Notes under the pieces: model-generated
Database searches by the model: none
The model's input: only the letters and a program-made list of their open reading frames with translations
Told to the model about the DNA's origin: nothing
Assembly (NCBI RefSeq): GCF_016746085.1
Contig: NZ_JAERTZ010000036.1
Coordinates: 1 to 64,000, forward strand
Length of the DNA: 64,000 bases
Reading direction: 5' to 3'
From: Zobellella iuensis
Lineage (GTDB): Bacteria; Pseudomonadota; Gammaproteobacteria; Enterobacterales; Aeromonadaceae
Part shown: one piece after another, positions 1 to 11,806 of the stretch
Layout of the letters: every line of letters starts with the position of its first letter
Position numbering within the stretch: the first letter of the stretch is position 1
Made by a program: the position numbers and the translations under genes

Positions 1-78
1 AGACGTAGATAGGCAGGGTGTGTAAGCGCGGTGACGCGTTGAGCTAACCTGTACTAATGACCCGTGCGGCTTAACCAT
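1..78 (+). rRNA. rrl: 23S ribosomal RNA, 3' end (partial)
   Basis: The first bases match the conserved 3' end of bacterial 23S rRNA: GTTGAGCTAACC, then GTACTAATGACCCGTG and GGCTTAACC. The gene enters from the left edge, so only the tail is seen. The exact last base is set by similarity to the E. coli 3' end and may be off by a few bases. The 5S gene follows after about 125 bases with no tRNA between them. Confidence 0.95.
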
Positions 79-202
79 ACAACACCCAAGAAGTGTGAGC
101 GCTTGCAGGTCGAGAACGAGATATTCATCAGGCAGAAAATTGCTCCTGCATTTTCTGCATGCCCGCCCTCCCTGGCGGTCAGCTTTTCCGGATTCAAGTT
201 TA

Positions 203-320
203 TGCCTGGCGGCGATAGCGTTGTGGTCCCACCTGACTCCATGCCGAACTCAGAAGTGAAACGCACCCGCGCCGATGATAGTGTGGCAGCTGCCATGTGA
301 AAGTAGGTCACTGCCAGGCA
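203..320 (+). rRNA. rrf: 5S ribosomal RNA
   Basis: The segment begins TGCCTGGCGGC and ends CTGCCAGGCA, which pair as the closing helix. It contains the conserved GTGGTCCCACCTGACTCC and ATGCCGAACTCAGAAGTG blocks. At about 118 nt it has the usual length. It is the last gene of the rRNA operon and is followed at once by a strong terminator. Confidence 0.97.
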
Positions 321-327
321 CCCAATT

Positions 328-360
328 AAAAACCCCGATACCTGTGTATCGGGGTTTTTG
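328..360 (+). terminator. rRNA operon terminator
   Basis: AACCCCGATAC and GTATCGGGGTT pair around a four-base loop and are followed by a T-run. It lies 8 bases after the 5S gene and is a textbook intrinsic terminator. Confidence 0.93.
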
Positions 361-692
361 CTTTTCAGTTCCGGGCTGATTCGCCCCGCTCTCCAGCAGC
401 CAGTGCTGGCTCCGGCTTCGGATATGATTTGGCTTCATTTGGATTCCATCTTGACGGTCTGAGCACATCTTCCCTCATGGATCTTTGCTGTGTCTCAGAT
501 CACAAAAAAATGCTGGCCTAGTCGTAGCCCTTATGATTTAGTGAGTTAACCCTCACCGATGATAGTCATCATAAACCATCACTTGCCGAGAGTTATAAAA
601 CGTCATAGCGTTAAAGTGTAATAAAGCTGTCATTACGCGGTGGTTTAACTGAGCAATGATCACGACAAGGGCCAGGCCCGAGGAGCATGCCT
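361..692. other. Intergenic region between rRNA terminator and PhoH gene
   Basis: About 330 bases with no convincing gene. The right half (about 480-660) is AT-rich compared with the surroundings and presumably holds the promoter of the PhoH-family gene. I could not pick out a clean -35/-10 pair or a known operator. Confidence 0.5.
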
Positions 693-2072
693 ATGGACGG
701 CAACGACCGTAAACGCTTTATTCTGGATACCAACGTACTCCTGCACGAACCTCTCTCCATCTATTCCTTCAAGGAACACAACGTCGTTATTCCCATGACG
801 GTGCTCGAAGAGCTGGATCGCATCAAGGACCGGCAAAAAGATGTCAGCCGTGATGCCCGGGTAGCGATTCGAGCCTTGGAAGATATCTTCCACGATGCGA
901 CCCCGGAGCAAATCCTGGCCGGTGTGCCTCTGGGGCTGAAGGATGACGAGGCCTCAGGCACCATAGCCATTATTTCGGACCGACACCTGCCGGAAGGTTA
1001 TGCGGTGTTTACTGATGATGAGGCCGACAACCGTATCATCAATACCGCACTCTATCTGCAGAAACATCACACCGAGGGCATGGCGGTGCTGGTGACTAAA
1101 GACATCAATATGCGGCTCAAGGCCAAGGGGGCCGGGCTGCAACATGTGGAGGATTATCGTTCTGATCAACTGGTTGACGATATCCGTCTGCTGTCCAAGG
1201 GCTTTTACCATGTGGAAGACAGTTTCTGGGACAAGGTGGGCGAGTGTGAAAGTGAGACCCATGGGCGGGAAGTGATCCACACCATTGCCGATGAGCTTTT
1301 GCCCTCGGCTCATATCAACCAGTACCTGATCGACGATACCGAGGATTTTGCCGGCCGGGTGCTTACCAAGGCGGATGGCAAGGTCAGGTTTATCGATCTG
1401 GGGCGTGAACGGATGATGGGTCGCAAGGCCTGGGGCATACATCCCAAGAACATCTATCAGGCGATGGCACTGGACGCCCTTCTGGATCCCCAGATCGATC
1501 TGGTGATCCTGACCGGCCCCGCCGGCTGCGGCAAGACCCTGTTGGCTATGGCCACGGCCCTGGAGATGACCATCGAGAAGGGTATTTACGACAGGGTCAT
1601 AGTCACTCGCAATACCCCTGAAATCGCCGAGAGCATCGGTTTTCTCCCCGGTACCGAAGAGGAAAAAATGGCACCCTGGCTGGGAGCCATCACCGATACC
1701 CTGGAGGTACTGCACAAGCAGGACGAATGCATGGACGGCTCGCTCAGCTACATCATGGGCAAGGCCAATATCCAGTTCAAATCGGTCAACTTCATGCGCG
1801 GACGCAGTATCCAGAATACTTTCGTGCTGCTGGACGAGTGCCAGAACCTGACCGCTTCCCAGCTCAAGACCATTATCACCCGCTGTGGTGAGGGCACTAA
1901 GCTGGTGTGCTCGGGCAACCTGGCACAGATCGATTCCAGTTATCTTACCCCGGTGACCTCCGGACTCACCTACATAGTGGAGCGCTTCAAGGACTTTGAA
2001 GGCAGCGCCAACATTTATCTCAACGGCGTGGTCCGTAGCCGGTTGGCTTCCTTCGCCGAAGAAAACCTCTAA
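693..2072 (+). CDS. PIN domain-PhoH family ATPase
   Basis: Two-domain protein. An N-terminal PIN nuclease domain (FILDTNVLLHEP near residue 9, later acidic motif TDDEADN) is joined to a C-terminal PhoH ATPase domain. Walker A is GPAGCGKT (residues 275-282) and Walker B is VLLDECQN (about 378-385). Members of this PIN-PhoH fusion family are described as RNA-acting ATPase/ribonucleases; the cellular role here is not shown. Two ATGs are available, at 687 and 693. AGGAG at 681-685 sits only one base from the first and seven from the second, so 693 is preferred. The stop codon overlaps the converging thiQ stop by three bases, with no terminator between them. Confidence 0.9.
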   Translation: MDGNDRKRFILDTNVLLHEPLSIYSFKEHNVVIPMTVLEELDRIKDRQKDVSRDARVAIRALEDIFHDATPEQILAGVPLGLKDDEASGTIAIISDRHLPEGYAVFTDDEADNRIINTALYLQKHHTEGMAVLVTKDINMRLKAKGAGLQHVEDYRSDQLVDDIRLLSKGFYHVEDSFWDKVGECESETHGREVIHTIADELLPSAHINQYLIDDTEDFAGRVLTKADGKVRFIDLGRERMMGRKAWGIHPKNIYQAMALDALLDPQIDLVILTGPAGCGKTLLAMATALEMTIEKGIYDRVIVTRNTPEIAESIGFLPGTEEEKMAPWLGAITDTLEVLHKQDECMDGSLSYIMGKANIQFKSVNFMRGRSIQNTFVLLDECQNLTASQLKTIITRCGEGTKLVCSGNLAQIDSSYLTPVTSGLTYIVERFKDFEGSANIYLNGVVRSRLASFAEENL

Positions 2073-2764
2073 CGACCCAGATAATCCCGCAACGCCTGGG
2101 TATGGGGGGCTGACAACAGCCCCCTGTCGCCCTGCTCTATGATACGACCGTCGTAAACGAAAGCGATGCGATTGGCGACCCTGGCCGCTTCATCCGGATG
2201 GTGGGTGACCAGCAACACCGTCAGTCCGAGCCGGTCGGTCTGTTCCCGCAACAGAGCCAGCAGCTCGAAACGCAGGGCCGGGTCCAGGGCGGAAAAGGGT
2301 TCATCCAGCAAGAGTACCGGGGTCTGGCGCACCAGGCACCTTGCCAGTCCCACCCTCTGCTGTTGTCCCCCCGACAGGCTCGCCGGCTTGCGCTGAAGCA
2401 GGGCCGCTATGCCCACTTGCCGGGCAACTTGTTCTACTTCCGCCCGTTGTGCCGCCGTCAGTCGCAGAGCGGGGGACAGGCCGATGGCGATATTCTGGTA
2501 GACCGTCATATGCCAGAACAGGTTGTTGTCCTGGAACAGGGTAGTCATGGGCCTTTGGGCCGGCGCCAGGGGCAGCAGATCCCGATTGTCGAGGTGCAGT
2601 TGCCCCGAGTCGACCCGGGCAAAGCCGGCCACCATGGCCAGCAGGGTCGACTTGCCGGCGCCACTGGGTCCGATCAGGGCGGTGATTTCACCCGCCTCGG
2701 CCCGGAGAGAAAAACACAGCTCCTGCTCCGGATAGCGGGAGCGTAGCTCATCGAGTTCCAGCAT
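2069..2764 (-). CDS. thiQ: Thiamine ABC transporter, ATP-binding protein ThiQ
   Basis: ATPase subunit of the ThiBPQ importer for thiamine and its phosphates, about 231 aa. Walker A GPSGAGKST is at residues 32-40, the signature LSGGQQQR at 130-137 and Walker B VLLLDEPFSALDPALR at 150-165, very close to E. coli ThiQ. The start at 2764 (MLELDELR) fits the family better than an upstream in-frame ATG. The gene overlaps the end of thiP by 17 bases and is the last gene of a riboswitch-controlled operon. Its stop overlaps the end of the converging PhoH gene. Confidence 0.95.
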   Translation of the reverse strand: MLELDELRSRYPEQELCFSLRAEAGEITALIGPSGAGKSTLLAMVAGFARVDSGQLHLDNRDLLPLAPAQRPMTTLFQDNNLFWHMTVYQNIAIGLSPALRLTAAQRAEVEQVARQVGIAALLQRKPASLSGGQQQRVGLARCLVRQTPVLLLDEPFSALDPALRFELLALLREQTDRLGLTVLLVTHHPDEAARVANRIAFVYDGRIIEQGDRGLLSAPHTQALRDYLGR

Positions 2765-4349
2765 CTTTGCCTCCCAGCACACCTTCGATCAGGATGAAAA
2801 GTCCCAGGCTCAGCAACAGCAGGATCAGCGAGGTGGCCGCCGCTTCCGTCATCTGGTAATTGCCCAACTGCTGGTACAGCAGCCAAGGCAGGGTTTGCAG
2901 GTGCTGGCTGCCGAACATGGCGATGGCACTGAGATCGCCCAGCGACAGCATTATCGCCAGTGCCAGGGCCAGAGCGGCCGGTTTGCGCAGCAGGGGCCAC
3001 TCCAGCTGTCGGAGCCGGTTCAGCCCCCCTATATCGAGGCTGGCACAGAGACGGTCGTACTGGCGGGCATTCCGCTCCATGGGCTGCTGCAGGGCACGCA
3101 GCCCATAGGGCAGCGCCATCAGGGCATTGACCAGCAACACCAACAAGGGGCCCAGGGTAAAGACATCGGCCAGGCCCCGCAGCAGGATAAAGAGTCCGGT
3201 GGAGAGCACCACCGCCGGCAGCACCAGTATCACCGAGCCGGTGGCTTCCATCAGCGCCGCTCCCATCTTGTTATGCCGTCTCAGCCTGAGATGACGGCTG
3301 CTGCTCAGCAGGCCCAGGGTGAGCAACACCGACAGCAGGCCGGCGCCACCGGCGATAAGCAGGGAACTGGCCGTGGCCCGCCACAGCAGTGAAGAACTCA
3401 GAGCCGTCCACAGGCTGGGGTTGAGGCCGCTGACGATGATGGCCAGCAGGGGCGGCAGAAAGAGACCGAGGCAGAGGCTCAGTACCAGCAGATCCCAGAA
3501 GTAGACGCCTCTCTTGTTCCGGTCCGGCCGGGCGGAGAGGAAGTGCCGTTCCGGTGAATGGAGTGCCGGCCTGGTCAGCCAGTACTGCAGCAGCAGGAAG
3601 CCGCTGCAGAACAACAATTGCAGCAGAGCCAGCATGCCCGCCAGGGGCAGGTCGAAGTCGAAACGCAGGGCCTGATAGATGGCCACCTCCAGGGTGGTGG
3701 ACCTGGGCCCGCCACCCAGTGCCATCACGGTGGCAAAGCTGGTGAAGCAGAGCATGAAGATCATGCTGGCCAGCGCGGGCAGGGCGCCGCGCATGACCGG
3801 CCATTCCAGCCAACGGAACAGCTGCCAGCCGTTGAAGTCGAGCTGGCTGGCCATCCGCCACTGGCTCTGGGGAATGCTGTCGATGGCCTGCAGCAGGATC
3901 CGGGCCGCCAGGGGCATATTGAAGAACACATGAGCCAGCAGTATGCCGGGCAGGCCGTAGAGGTAGCTGACGGACTCCAGCCCGAACAGCCCGAGCAGCT
4001 GGTTGACCCAGCCCTGGCGGCCATGGACGGCGACGATGCCGAACACCACCAGGATCACCGGCAACACCAGCGACAGCCCGAACAGGCGCAACAGCAGGGT
4101 TCGCCCCGGGAAATGACGGCGGGACAGGGTCTGGGCCAGGGGAATGGCCAGCAGCAGGCTGAGCAGGGTGGACAGCAAGGCCTGGTAGAAGCTGAACCAG
4201 ATGACATGGCGCAGATAAGGATCCGCGAACACCTGCCCCGGGGACGTCTGGCCACTCTGCAGCAGCAGGGCCCCTATGGGCCCCGCGGTCAGCAGCAGTA
4301 TGCCGAGCAGGCTGAGACAGCCCGGCAGCCACCAGTACCGGTTCGGCAT
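2748..4349 (-). CDS. thiP: Thiamine ABC transporter, permease ThiP
   Basis: About 533 aa, matching the roughly 536 aa of E. coli ThiP. It has two tandem permease halves with many hydrophobic segments, beginning MPNRYWWLPGCLSLLGILLL, and EAA-type loops such as RMASQLDFNGWQLFRWLEWP and RLCASLDIGGLNRLRQLEWP. The start at 4349 is chosen because its ATG overlaps the thiB TGA (TGATG), typical of translational coupling; the frame stays open further upstream but only as overlap with thiB. It forms the inner-membrane channel with ThiQ as motor. Confidence 0.95.
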   Translation of the reverse strand: MPNRYWWLPGCLSLLGILLLTAGPIGALLLQSGQTSPGQVFADPYLRHVIWFSFYQALLSTLLSLLLAIPLAQTLSRRHFPGRTLLLRLFGLSLVLPVILVVFGIVAVHGRQGWVNQLLGLFGLESVSYLYGLPGILLAHVFFNMPLAARILLQAIDSIPQSQWRMASQLDFNGWQLFRWLEWPVMRGALPALASMIFMLCFTSFATVMALGGGPRSTTLEVAIYQALRFDFDLPLAGMLALLQLLFCSGFLLLQYWLTRPALHSPERHFLSARPDRNKRGVYFWDLLVLSLCLGLFLPPLLAIIVSGLNPSLWTALSSSLLWRATASSLLIAGGAGLLSVLLTLGLLSSSRHLRLRRHNKMGAALMEATGSVILVLPAVVLSTGLFILLRGLADVFTLGPLLVLLVNALMALPYGLRALQQPMERNARQYDRLCASLDIGGLNRLRQLEWPLLRKPAALALALAIMLSLGDLSAIAMFGSQHLQTLPWLLYQQLGNYQMTEAAATSLILLLLSLGLFILIEGVLGGKDAGTR

Positions 4350-5332
4350 CAGCGGGTCACGGCGCCCAGCCACTGGCGCAGCCAACCCTGGCGTTGCTCG
4401 GCGACGTACTCGGCGCTGAAGCTGAGTGCCTGTGCGGGCGTGATCAGGGAATTGAAGCCGGCGGGCAGCTCGACATCGATCACCGGGTACATCCAGTTGC
4501 CAGCGGGGATGTGCTGCTGGAAGCCGGGTCCCACCATAAACTGCAGGAAGCGCCCGGCCAGTTCGGGCTGCTGGCTGGTATTGAGCCTGGCGGCCACTTC
4601 CACCTGCAGGTAGTGGCCTTCCTCGAAGCCGGCGGCCCGGTACTGGGTCTTCTGCTCCGCTTCTATGTGGTAGGCGGGGGAAGTGGTATAGGACAGCACC
4701 AGATCCGCCTCGCCCTTGAGGAACATGCCGTAGGACTCGCTCCAGCCTTTGGTGACGGACACGGTGCGTTGGGCCAGGTTCTGCCAGACCCCGGGGGCCT
4801 GGTCGCCATAGATCTTCTGTACCCACAGCATCAGGCCCTGGCCCGGGGTGCTGGTACGCGGATCCTGGTACAGCAGGGTCAGCTCGGGGCGTTCCAGCAG
4901 TTCGGCGAAGCTGGTGGGGGGATTGGCGAGACGCTCGGCATCGTAGATAAAGGCGAAGTAGCCGTAGTCGAAGGGCAGGAAGACGGAGTCGCTCCAGCCG
5001 CCGGGCACCTTCAGCCCCTCGAGGGACTGGTCGTGCTCGGCCAGCAACCCGGTGTCCTTGGCGGCCTGCAGCAGGTTGTTGTCCAGCCCCAGCACGATGT
5101 CGGCCTTGGTGTGGGCACCTTCGAGTCGCAGCCGGTTGAGGATGGACACCCCATCGTCCAGGGCCACGAACTCGAGATTGCAGCCGCATTCCGCCTCGAA
5201 AGATTGCTTGATGGCCGGTCCAGGGCCCCAATCGGACGCAAATGAGCTATAGGTATAGATGGTCAGGGTCGGGGTTTGCGCCACGACCTGGCCGGCGGCG
5301 AACAGAGACAGGGCAATCAGGGCTTTTTTCAC
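4349..5332 (-). CDS. thiB: Thiamine-binding periplasmic protein ThiB
   Basis: 327 aa solute-binding protein. It has a cleavable signal peptide (MKKALIALSLFAAGQVVAQ) followed by TLTIYTYSSFASDWGPGP, the typical start of mature ThiB/TbpA. It captures thiamine, TMP or TPP in the periplasm and hands it to ThiPQ. It is the first gene of thiBPQ, about 35 bases downstream of the THI-box riboswitch, so it is expected to be repressed when TPP is plentiful. Confidence 0.95.
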   Translation of the reverse strand: MKKALIALSLFAAGQVVAQTPTLTIYTYSSFASDWGPGPAIKQSFEAECGCNLEFVALDDGVSILNRLRLEGAHTKADIVLGLDNNLLQAAKDTGLLAEHDQSLEGLKVPGGWSDSVFLPFDYGYFAFIYDAERLANPPTSFAELLERPELTLLYQDPRTSTPGQGLMLWVQKIYGDQAPGVWQNLAQRTVSVTKGWSESYGMFLKGEADLVLSYTTSPAYHIEAEQKTQYRAAGFEEGHYLQVEVAARLNTSQQPELAGRFLQFMVGPGFQQHIPAGNWMYPVIDVELPAGFNSLITPAQALSFSAEYVAEQRQGWLRQWLGAVTR

Positions 5333-5364
5333 AGGGCCACTCCTTGTGGATAGGGTAAGGCCGA

Positions 5365-5450
5365 GTGCTCAAATCCCTACGCCGGCACGACCCGGATCAG
5401 GTGCACGAGTATGATCTCAGCGGCTGGCCGCACCCCGTTCGAGAATGGCC
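5365..5450 (-). promoter_or_regulatory. TPP riboswitch (THI element)
   Basis: Read on the minus strand, the segment has the conserved THI-box blocks in order: ACGGGGTGC, then CTGAGAT, then ACCTGATCCGGGT and GCCGGCGTAGGGA. These are the pyrimidine- and pyrophosphate-binding helices of the TPP aptamer. It lies directly upstream of thiB. The expression platform was not resolved; in proteobacteria control is usually by hiding the ribosome-binding site. Confidence 0.95.
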
Positions 5451-5503
5451 GCTATTGTAGGACCATTCGTTTTGCTAAACCAGTGCTATAAGGAAGAAGG
5501 CCT

Positions 5504-5794
5504 ATGCTACCCGCCCATGAAGAACAACGGCTGTACAGCCGTATGCAACTGGACGCCAGGGTGATCCTGGCCACCACCCAGGTAAGGGTGGAAGGGATCT
5601 GCCGCAACCTCAGTGCCGAGGGGCTTTTGATGGAGGTTGCCGCCGGCAAGTGCCAGGTCGGGCAGGAATGGCGGCTGGTGCTGCCCTCGCCCGACGCCGG
5701 CGTGGCGCCCCTGACCGCCACCGCCAGGGTGATCCGGGTGGACGTGGGGGAGCAGACGGACCAGGTGGCCCTGGTGCTGAGCGAAGTCCATTGA
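5504..5794 (+). CDS. PilZ domain protein
   Basis: 96 aa, essentially a single PilZ domain. The c-di-GMP signature is visible as an arginine-rich N-terminus (RLYSRMQLDARV, residues 9-20) followed by NLSAEGLLME (about 37-46), which fits the D/NxSxxG motif. Such single-domain proteins act as c-di-GMP receptors affecting motility, adhesion or exopolysaccharide; no partner is evident here. AAGGAAG lies just upstream of the ATG. It stands alone between the thiB riboswitch and the thioesterase gene. Confidence 0.8.
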   Translation: MLPAHEEQRLYSRMQLDARVILATTQVRVEGICRNLSAEGLLMEVAAGKCQVGQEWRLVLPSPDAGVAPLTATARVIRVDVGEQTDQVALVLSEVH

Positions 5795-5869
5795 CCGCCG
5801 GATGTTAGTTGAATGTTTCCTGAATTGTGGTTAGGTTAAAAACTCTAAACTCATTCAGGAGACATCATC

Positions 5870-6295
5870 ATGTCCAAGGACGAAGCCCGTTTTCCGGTCA
5901 GCATCGAGATCCCCGTCGCCTGGGGCGAAATGGACGCGCTCAACCACGTCAACAACGTGGTCTATTTCCGTTACTTCGAAACGGTGCGCATCGAGTACCT
6001 GCGCCGTATCGGCATGCTGGATGTGCTGAGTACGGCGGGCGTGGGGCCGGTGCTGGCGGAAACCTCCGCCCGCTATCGCCGGCCGGTGACCTTTCCCGAC
6101 ACCCTGAAGGCCGAGGCTAGGGTCAGCGAGCTGGACGAGCACGGCTTTACCATGGAGTACCGGCTCGTCAGCCAGGCCCAGGGGGCTGTGACCACCGAAG
6201 GCACGGCGCGGGTGGTGATGGTGGATTTCGGGACCGGGCGCAAGGCGCCGCTCGGCGAGGCGCTGAAGCAGCGGGTGCTGCAGCTGGAGGGATAA
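5870..6295 (+). CDS. Acyl-CoA thioesterase, hotdog fold (4HBT/YbgC-like)
   Basis: 141 aa. The N-terminal motif WGEMDALNHVNNVVYFRYFE (residues 23-42) carries the conserved Asp and HVNN of 4-hydroxybenzoyl-CoA thioesterase-type hotdog enzymes, which hydrolyse acyl-CoA esters. Substrate cannot be told from sequence. TTCAGGAGAC provides the ribosome-binding site. A short GC-rich hairpin at about 6301-6318 follows and separates it from the converging leuD; it lacks a clear T-run. Confidence 0.85.
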   Translation: MSKDEARFPVSIEIPVAWGEMDALNHVNNVVYFRYFETVRIEYLRRIGMLDVLSTAGVGPVLAETSARYRRPVTFPDTLKAEARVSELDEHGFTMEYRLVSQAQGAVTTEGTARVVMVDFGTGRKAPLGEALKQRVLQLEG

Positions 6296-6327
6296 GACAA
6301 CGCCGGCTTGCGCCGGCGTCGGGGTGA

Positions 6328-6927
6328 TTACAGCCAGTTCGGCTGCCTGGCCTCGTAGGTGTCGATCTGATCCGCGTGTTGCAGGGTCAGGCCGATATTG
6401 TCCAGGCCGTTGAGCAGGCAGTAGCGGCGGAACTCGTCGATCTCGAAGGGAAAAGCGAGTTCGCCGGCGCGCACCTGCTGGGCTTCCAGATCCACGGTGA
6501 TCTCGGCACCCTTGCGGCTGTTCACGTACTGGAACAGGGCTTCCACCTGCTCTTCGTTCAGCCGCACCGGCACCATACCGTTGTTGATGGCGTTGCCGTA
6601 GAAGATGTCGGCGAAGCTCGGCGCTATGATGGCCTTGAGGCCGAAGTCGGCCAGGGCCCAGGGGGCGTGCTCGCGGCTGGAGCCGCAACCGAAGTTTTCC
6701 CGGGCCAGCAGGATCACCGCCTGGTCGTAGGGCGTCTGGTTGAGCACGAACTCGGGGTTGGGCTGCTCGCCGGCGTCATCCAGAAACCGCGAGTCGTGGA
6801 ACAGGTGCTTGCCGAAGCCGGACCGGGTCACCTTCTGCAGGAACTGTTTGGGGATGATCTGGTCGGTGTCTACGTTGGCCGCGTCCAGGGGGGCGGCGAT
6901 ACCGGTTAATTGCTTGAATCCGCTCAT
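6328..6927 (-). CDS. leuD: 3-isopropylmalate dehydratase small subunit
   Basis: 199 aa. It holds the swivelling aconitase domain, with the motif [13 protein letters not shown] around residues 75-87 and [12 protein letters not shown] near residue 20. With LeuC it isomerises 2-isopropylmalate to 3-isopropylmalate in leucine synthesis. It is the last gene of leuABCD and starts ten bases after the leuC stop. Confidence 0.97.
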   Translation of the reverse strand: MSGFKQLTGIAAPLDAANVDTDQIIPKQFLQKVTRSGFGKHLFHDSRFLDDAGEQPNPEFVLNQTPYDQAVILLARENFGCGSSREHAPWALADFGLKAIIAPSFADIFYGNAINNGMVPVRLNEEQVEALFQYVNSRKGAEITVDLEAQQVRAGELAFPFEIDEFRRYCLLNGLDNIGLTLQHADQIDTYEARQPNWL

Positions 6928-6937
6928 GGTTTTCCCC

Positions 6938-8334
6938 TTATAAATCCCGGATGTCGACGAAGTGACCGAACACGGCGGCGGCGGCGGCCATGGCCGGGCT
7001 CACCAGATGGGTGCGGCCACCGCGGCCCTGGCGGCCTTCGAAGTTGCGGTTGCTGGTGGCGGCACAACGCTCGCCCGGCTCCAGCCGGTCGTTGTTCATG
7101 GCCAGGCACATGGAGCAACCGGGCAGGCGCCACTCGAAGCCCGCTTCGATAAAGATCCGGTCCAACCCTTCCGCTTCGGCCTGGGCCTTCACCTGCTGGG
7201 AGCCGGGGACCACCAGCGCCTGTACCCCGGCGGCCACCTTGCGGCCAAGGGCCACGGCGGCGGCGGCGCGCAGATCCTCGATGCGGCTGTTGGTGCAGGA
7301 GCCGATAAACACCTTGTCGATTTGTACGTCGGTCAACTTGCCACCGGCCTGAATATCCATGTACTGCAGGGCCTTGGCGGCGGATTGGCGTTCGATGGGA
7401 TCCGCGAAATCGTCCGGGGAGGGAATGGTGCCATCCACCGGCATCACCTGGCCCGGGTTGGTGCCCCAGGTCACCTGGGGCGCGATGGCGGCGCCATCCA
7501 GCTCGACCACGGCGTCGAAGACGGCGTCCGCGTCGGATTTCAGCGTCCGCCAGTAGGCGACCGCCGCTTCCCACCGCTCGCCCTCGGGCGCGAAGGGCTT
7601 GCCCTTGAGGTAGTCGAAGGTGGTCTGGTCCGGGGCCACCAGGCCGGCCTTGGCGCCGAGCTCGATGGCCATGTTGCAGATGGTCATACGCGCTTCCATC
7701 GACAGGGATTCGATCACGGAGCCGCAGAATTCCACCACATAGCCGGTGCCGCCGGCGTGGCCGACCTTGCCGATGATGGCCAGCACCACGTCCTTGGCGC
7801 TGATGCCCGGCTTGAGCGCGCCGTTGACCTGGATTTTCATGGTTTTGGCCCGGCCCTGCTTCAGGGTCTGGGTGGCCATGACGTGCTCCACCTCGGAGGT
7901 GCCGATACCGAAGGCCAGGGCACCGAAGGCGCCGTGGGTGGCGGTGTGGGAGTCGCCGCAGACGATGGTAGTGCCGGGCAGGGTCAGGCCCAGTTCGGGG
8001 CCGATCACGTGCACTATGCCCTGGTACTTGTGGTGCAGGTCATAGAGGGGGACGCCGAACTCTTCGCAGTTCTTGGCCAGGGTTTCCATCTGAATGCGGG
8101 CCATCTCGCCGGAGGCGGCGATGTCGTTGGTCTGGGTGGAGACGTTGTGATCCATGGTCGCCCAGGTGCGGTCCGGGCGGCGCAGCTGGCGGCCCTTTTC
8201 GCGCAGGCCGTCGAAGGCCTGGGGCGAGGTAACTTCGTGCACCAGGTGGCGGTCGATATAAAGCAGCGGGGTTTCGCCGGCTTCATCGCGCACCAGGTGG
8301 GCGTCGAACACTTTCTGATAGAGGGTCTTGGCCA

Positions 8335-8335
<1 letters not shown>
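6938..8335 (-). CDS. leuC: 3-isopropylmalate dehydratase large subunit
   Basis: 465 aa, the usual LeuC length. The [4Fe-4S] ligands are visible as FIGSCTNSR and [10 protein letters not shown] in the last third. [21 protein letters not shown] is the typical aconitase-family block (only its first residues are needed to recognise it). It forms the catalytic heterodimer with LeuD. The ATG overlaps the leuB TAA (TAATG), so translation is probably coupled. Confidence 0.97.
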
Positions 8336-11003
<2,668 letters not shown>

Positions 11004-11044
11004 GTCGCTTCCCCTCTGTTGATCCGTGCCGCCCGCGACAGATA

Positions 11045-11074
11045 TAAAAAACCCGTGCGGATGGCACGGGTTTT
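11045..11074 (-). terminator. leu operon attenuator (intrinsic terminator)
   Basis: On the minus strand AACCCGTGC pairs with GCACGGGTT and is followed by TTTTTTAT, immediately before leuA. The 3' arm GCACGGGTT also occurs inside the leader peptide gene (about 11112-11120). That upstream copy can therefore pair with the terminator's 5' arm to form the antiterminator, the expected arrangement for leucine attenuation. Confidence 0.88.
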
Positions 11075-11104
11075 AACTTGAAATATGTGGATGATGAATT
11101 CCAG

Positions 11105-11179
11105 CTACGCCCAACCCGTGCGCTTGTGCACCTCTAGAGTTAGTAGTAGTAGCTGAATGTGCTTTTGCATATCACTCAT
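11105..11179 (-). CDS. leuL: leu operon leader peptide
   Basis: A 24-codon frame, MSDMQKHIQLLLLTLEVHKR then TGWA, lies upstream of the attenuator. Four consecutive leucines plus a fifth two residues later are all encoded by CTA, a rare leucine codon in GC-rich gammaproteobacteria. Slow decoding at these codons when charged leucyl-tRNA is low would stall the ribosome and favour the antiterminator. Start at 11179; an internal ATG at 11170 is an alternative. The ribosome-binding site is weak. Confidence 0.88.
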   Translation of the reverse strand: MSDMQKHIQLLLLTLEVHKRTGWA

Positions 11180-11211
11180 CACCGAAAGAAGAATCCGTTA
11201 ACAACGCTATA

Positions 11212-11240
11212 TCAATAACGGGAATCTGCCGCAGTGTCAA
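11212..11240 (-). promoter_or_regulatory. Probable leu operon promoter
   Basis: On the minus strand a perfect -35 TTGACA (11235-11240) is followed after 17 bases by TATTGA (11212-11217) as -10. Initiation would fall about 25-30 bases upstream of leuL. Confidence 0.7.
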
Positions 11241-11806
11241 TGTTTTGAAGTGCTTTCACAGTGGGGTATTGGTGGTTTTAATGGCTTGCTACAGTGTTTT
11301 TTGTGGTTGTATATGTTGTTTTTTAATTTAACTTTGAGTTTTTAGTCTTTTTTTTTGGTGTTGTTTCGACTAAACCAATGATTGCCTTGTGTCGATTTTT
11401 TTATGGTAGTGACCTTTATGATCGCAGCACCGGCGTTGGCGGGTGGTGCCGGTGCTGTATTCTAGTAGCGGGAGGCGTGCCGGAAGTATGGGGGGCGGGA
11501 GCGGCGGTGGTCTGCCTGTCAGGCCGAAACTGGCCCCCTTTTACCCGTGCGGAATATGCTATAAAGGTACTGCCAGCCGGCTCGGCCCAAGCTTTGTATA
11601 AAGCCGTAGACAAGCGATTTAAAGCAGGTTAAGGTGATTTTTCATCCCTTTTCTGCTTATTTGTAGCCTATCTGGCAGAAGTGATTGTTTTATAAAGATA
11701 AAAAGCTGCTCGCTTTGTCATATTGTGATATCCCGGCCGGGCCAGGCTGTAAATATCGATAGGGGAGAGCGGTAACGTGAACGGAGCAGAGCCTGGAGGG
11801 CTTATC
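11241..11806. other. AT-rich leu-ilvIH intergenic region
   Basis: About 570 bases without a convincing gene. E. coli has leuO in this position; nothing like it is present. The left part (11280-11400) is very AT-rich. A perfect 10-bp stem CAGCACCGGC/GCCGGTGCTG sits at about 11425-11457 without a T-run. TGCTATAAA near 11557-11565 could be an extended -10 element for ilvIH. In E. coli ilvIH is controlled by Lrp; AT-rich Lrp sites are plausible here but not identifiable by eye. Confidence 0.5.

Noticed and set aside
64-311. Open frames on both strands over the rRNA region
   Set aside because: They cover the 23S-5S spacer and the 5S gene itself and have no protein-like features.
954-1715. 253-codon open frame antisense to the PhoH gene
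   Set aside because: GC-rich genes commonly leave long open antisense frames; the sense strand has clear PIN and PhoH motifs.
4350-5231. N-terminal extension of thiP
   Set aside because: The open frame continues through thiB out of phase; the ATG overlapping the thiB stop gives the family length and start.
11378-11632. 84-codon open frame in the leu-ilvIH gap
   Set aside because: No similarity recognised, no ribosome-binding site, low-complexity composition; also not LeuO, which is about 300 aa.
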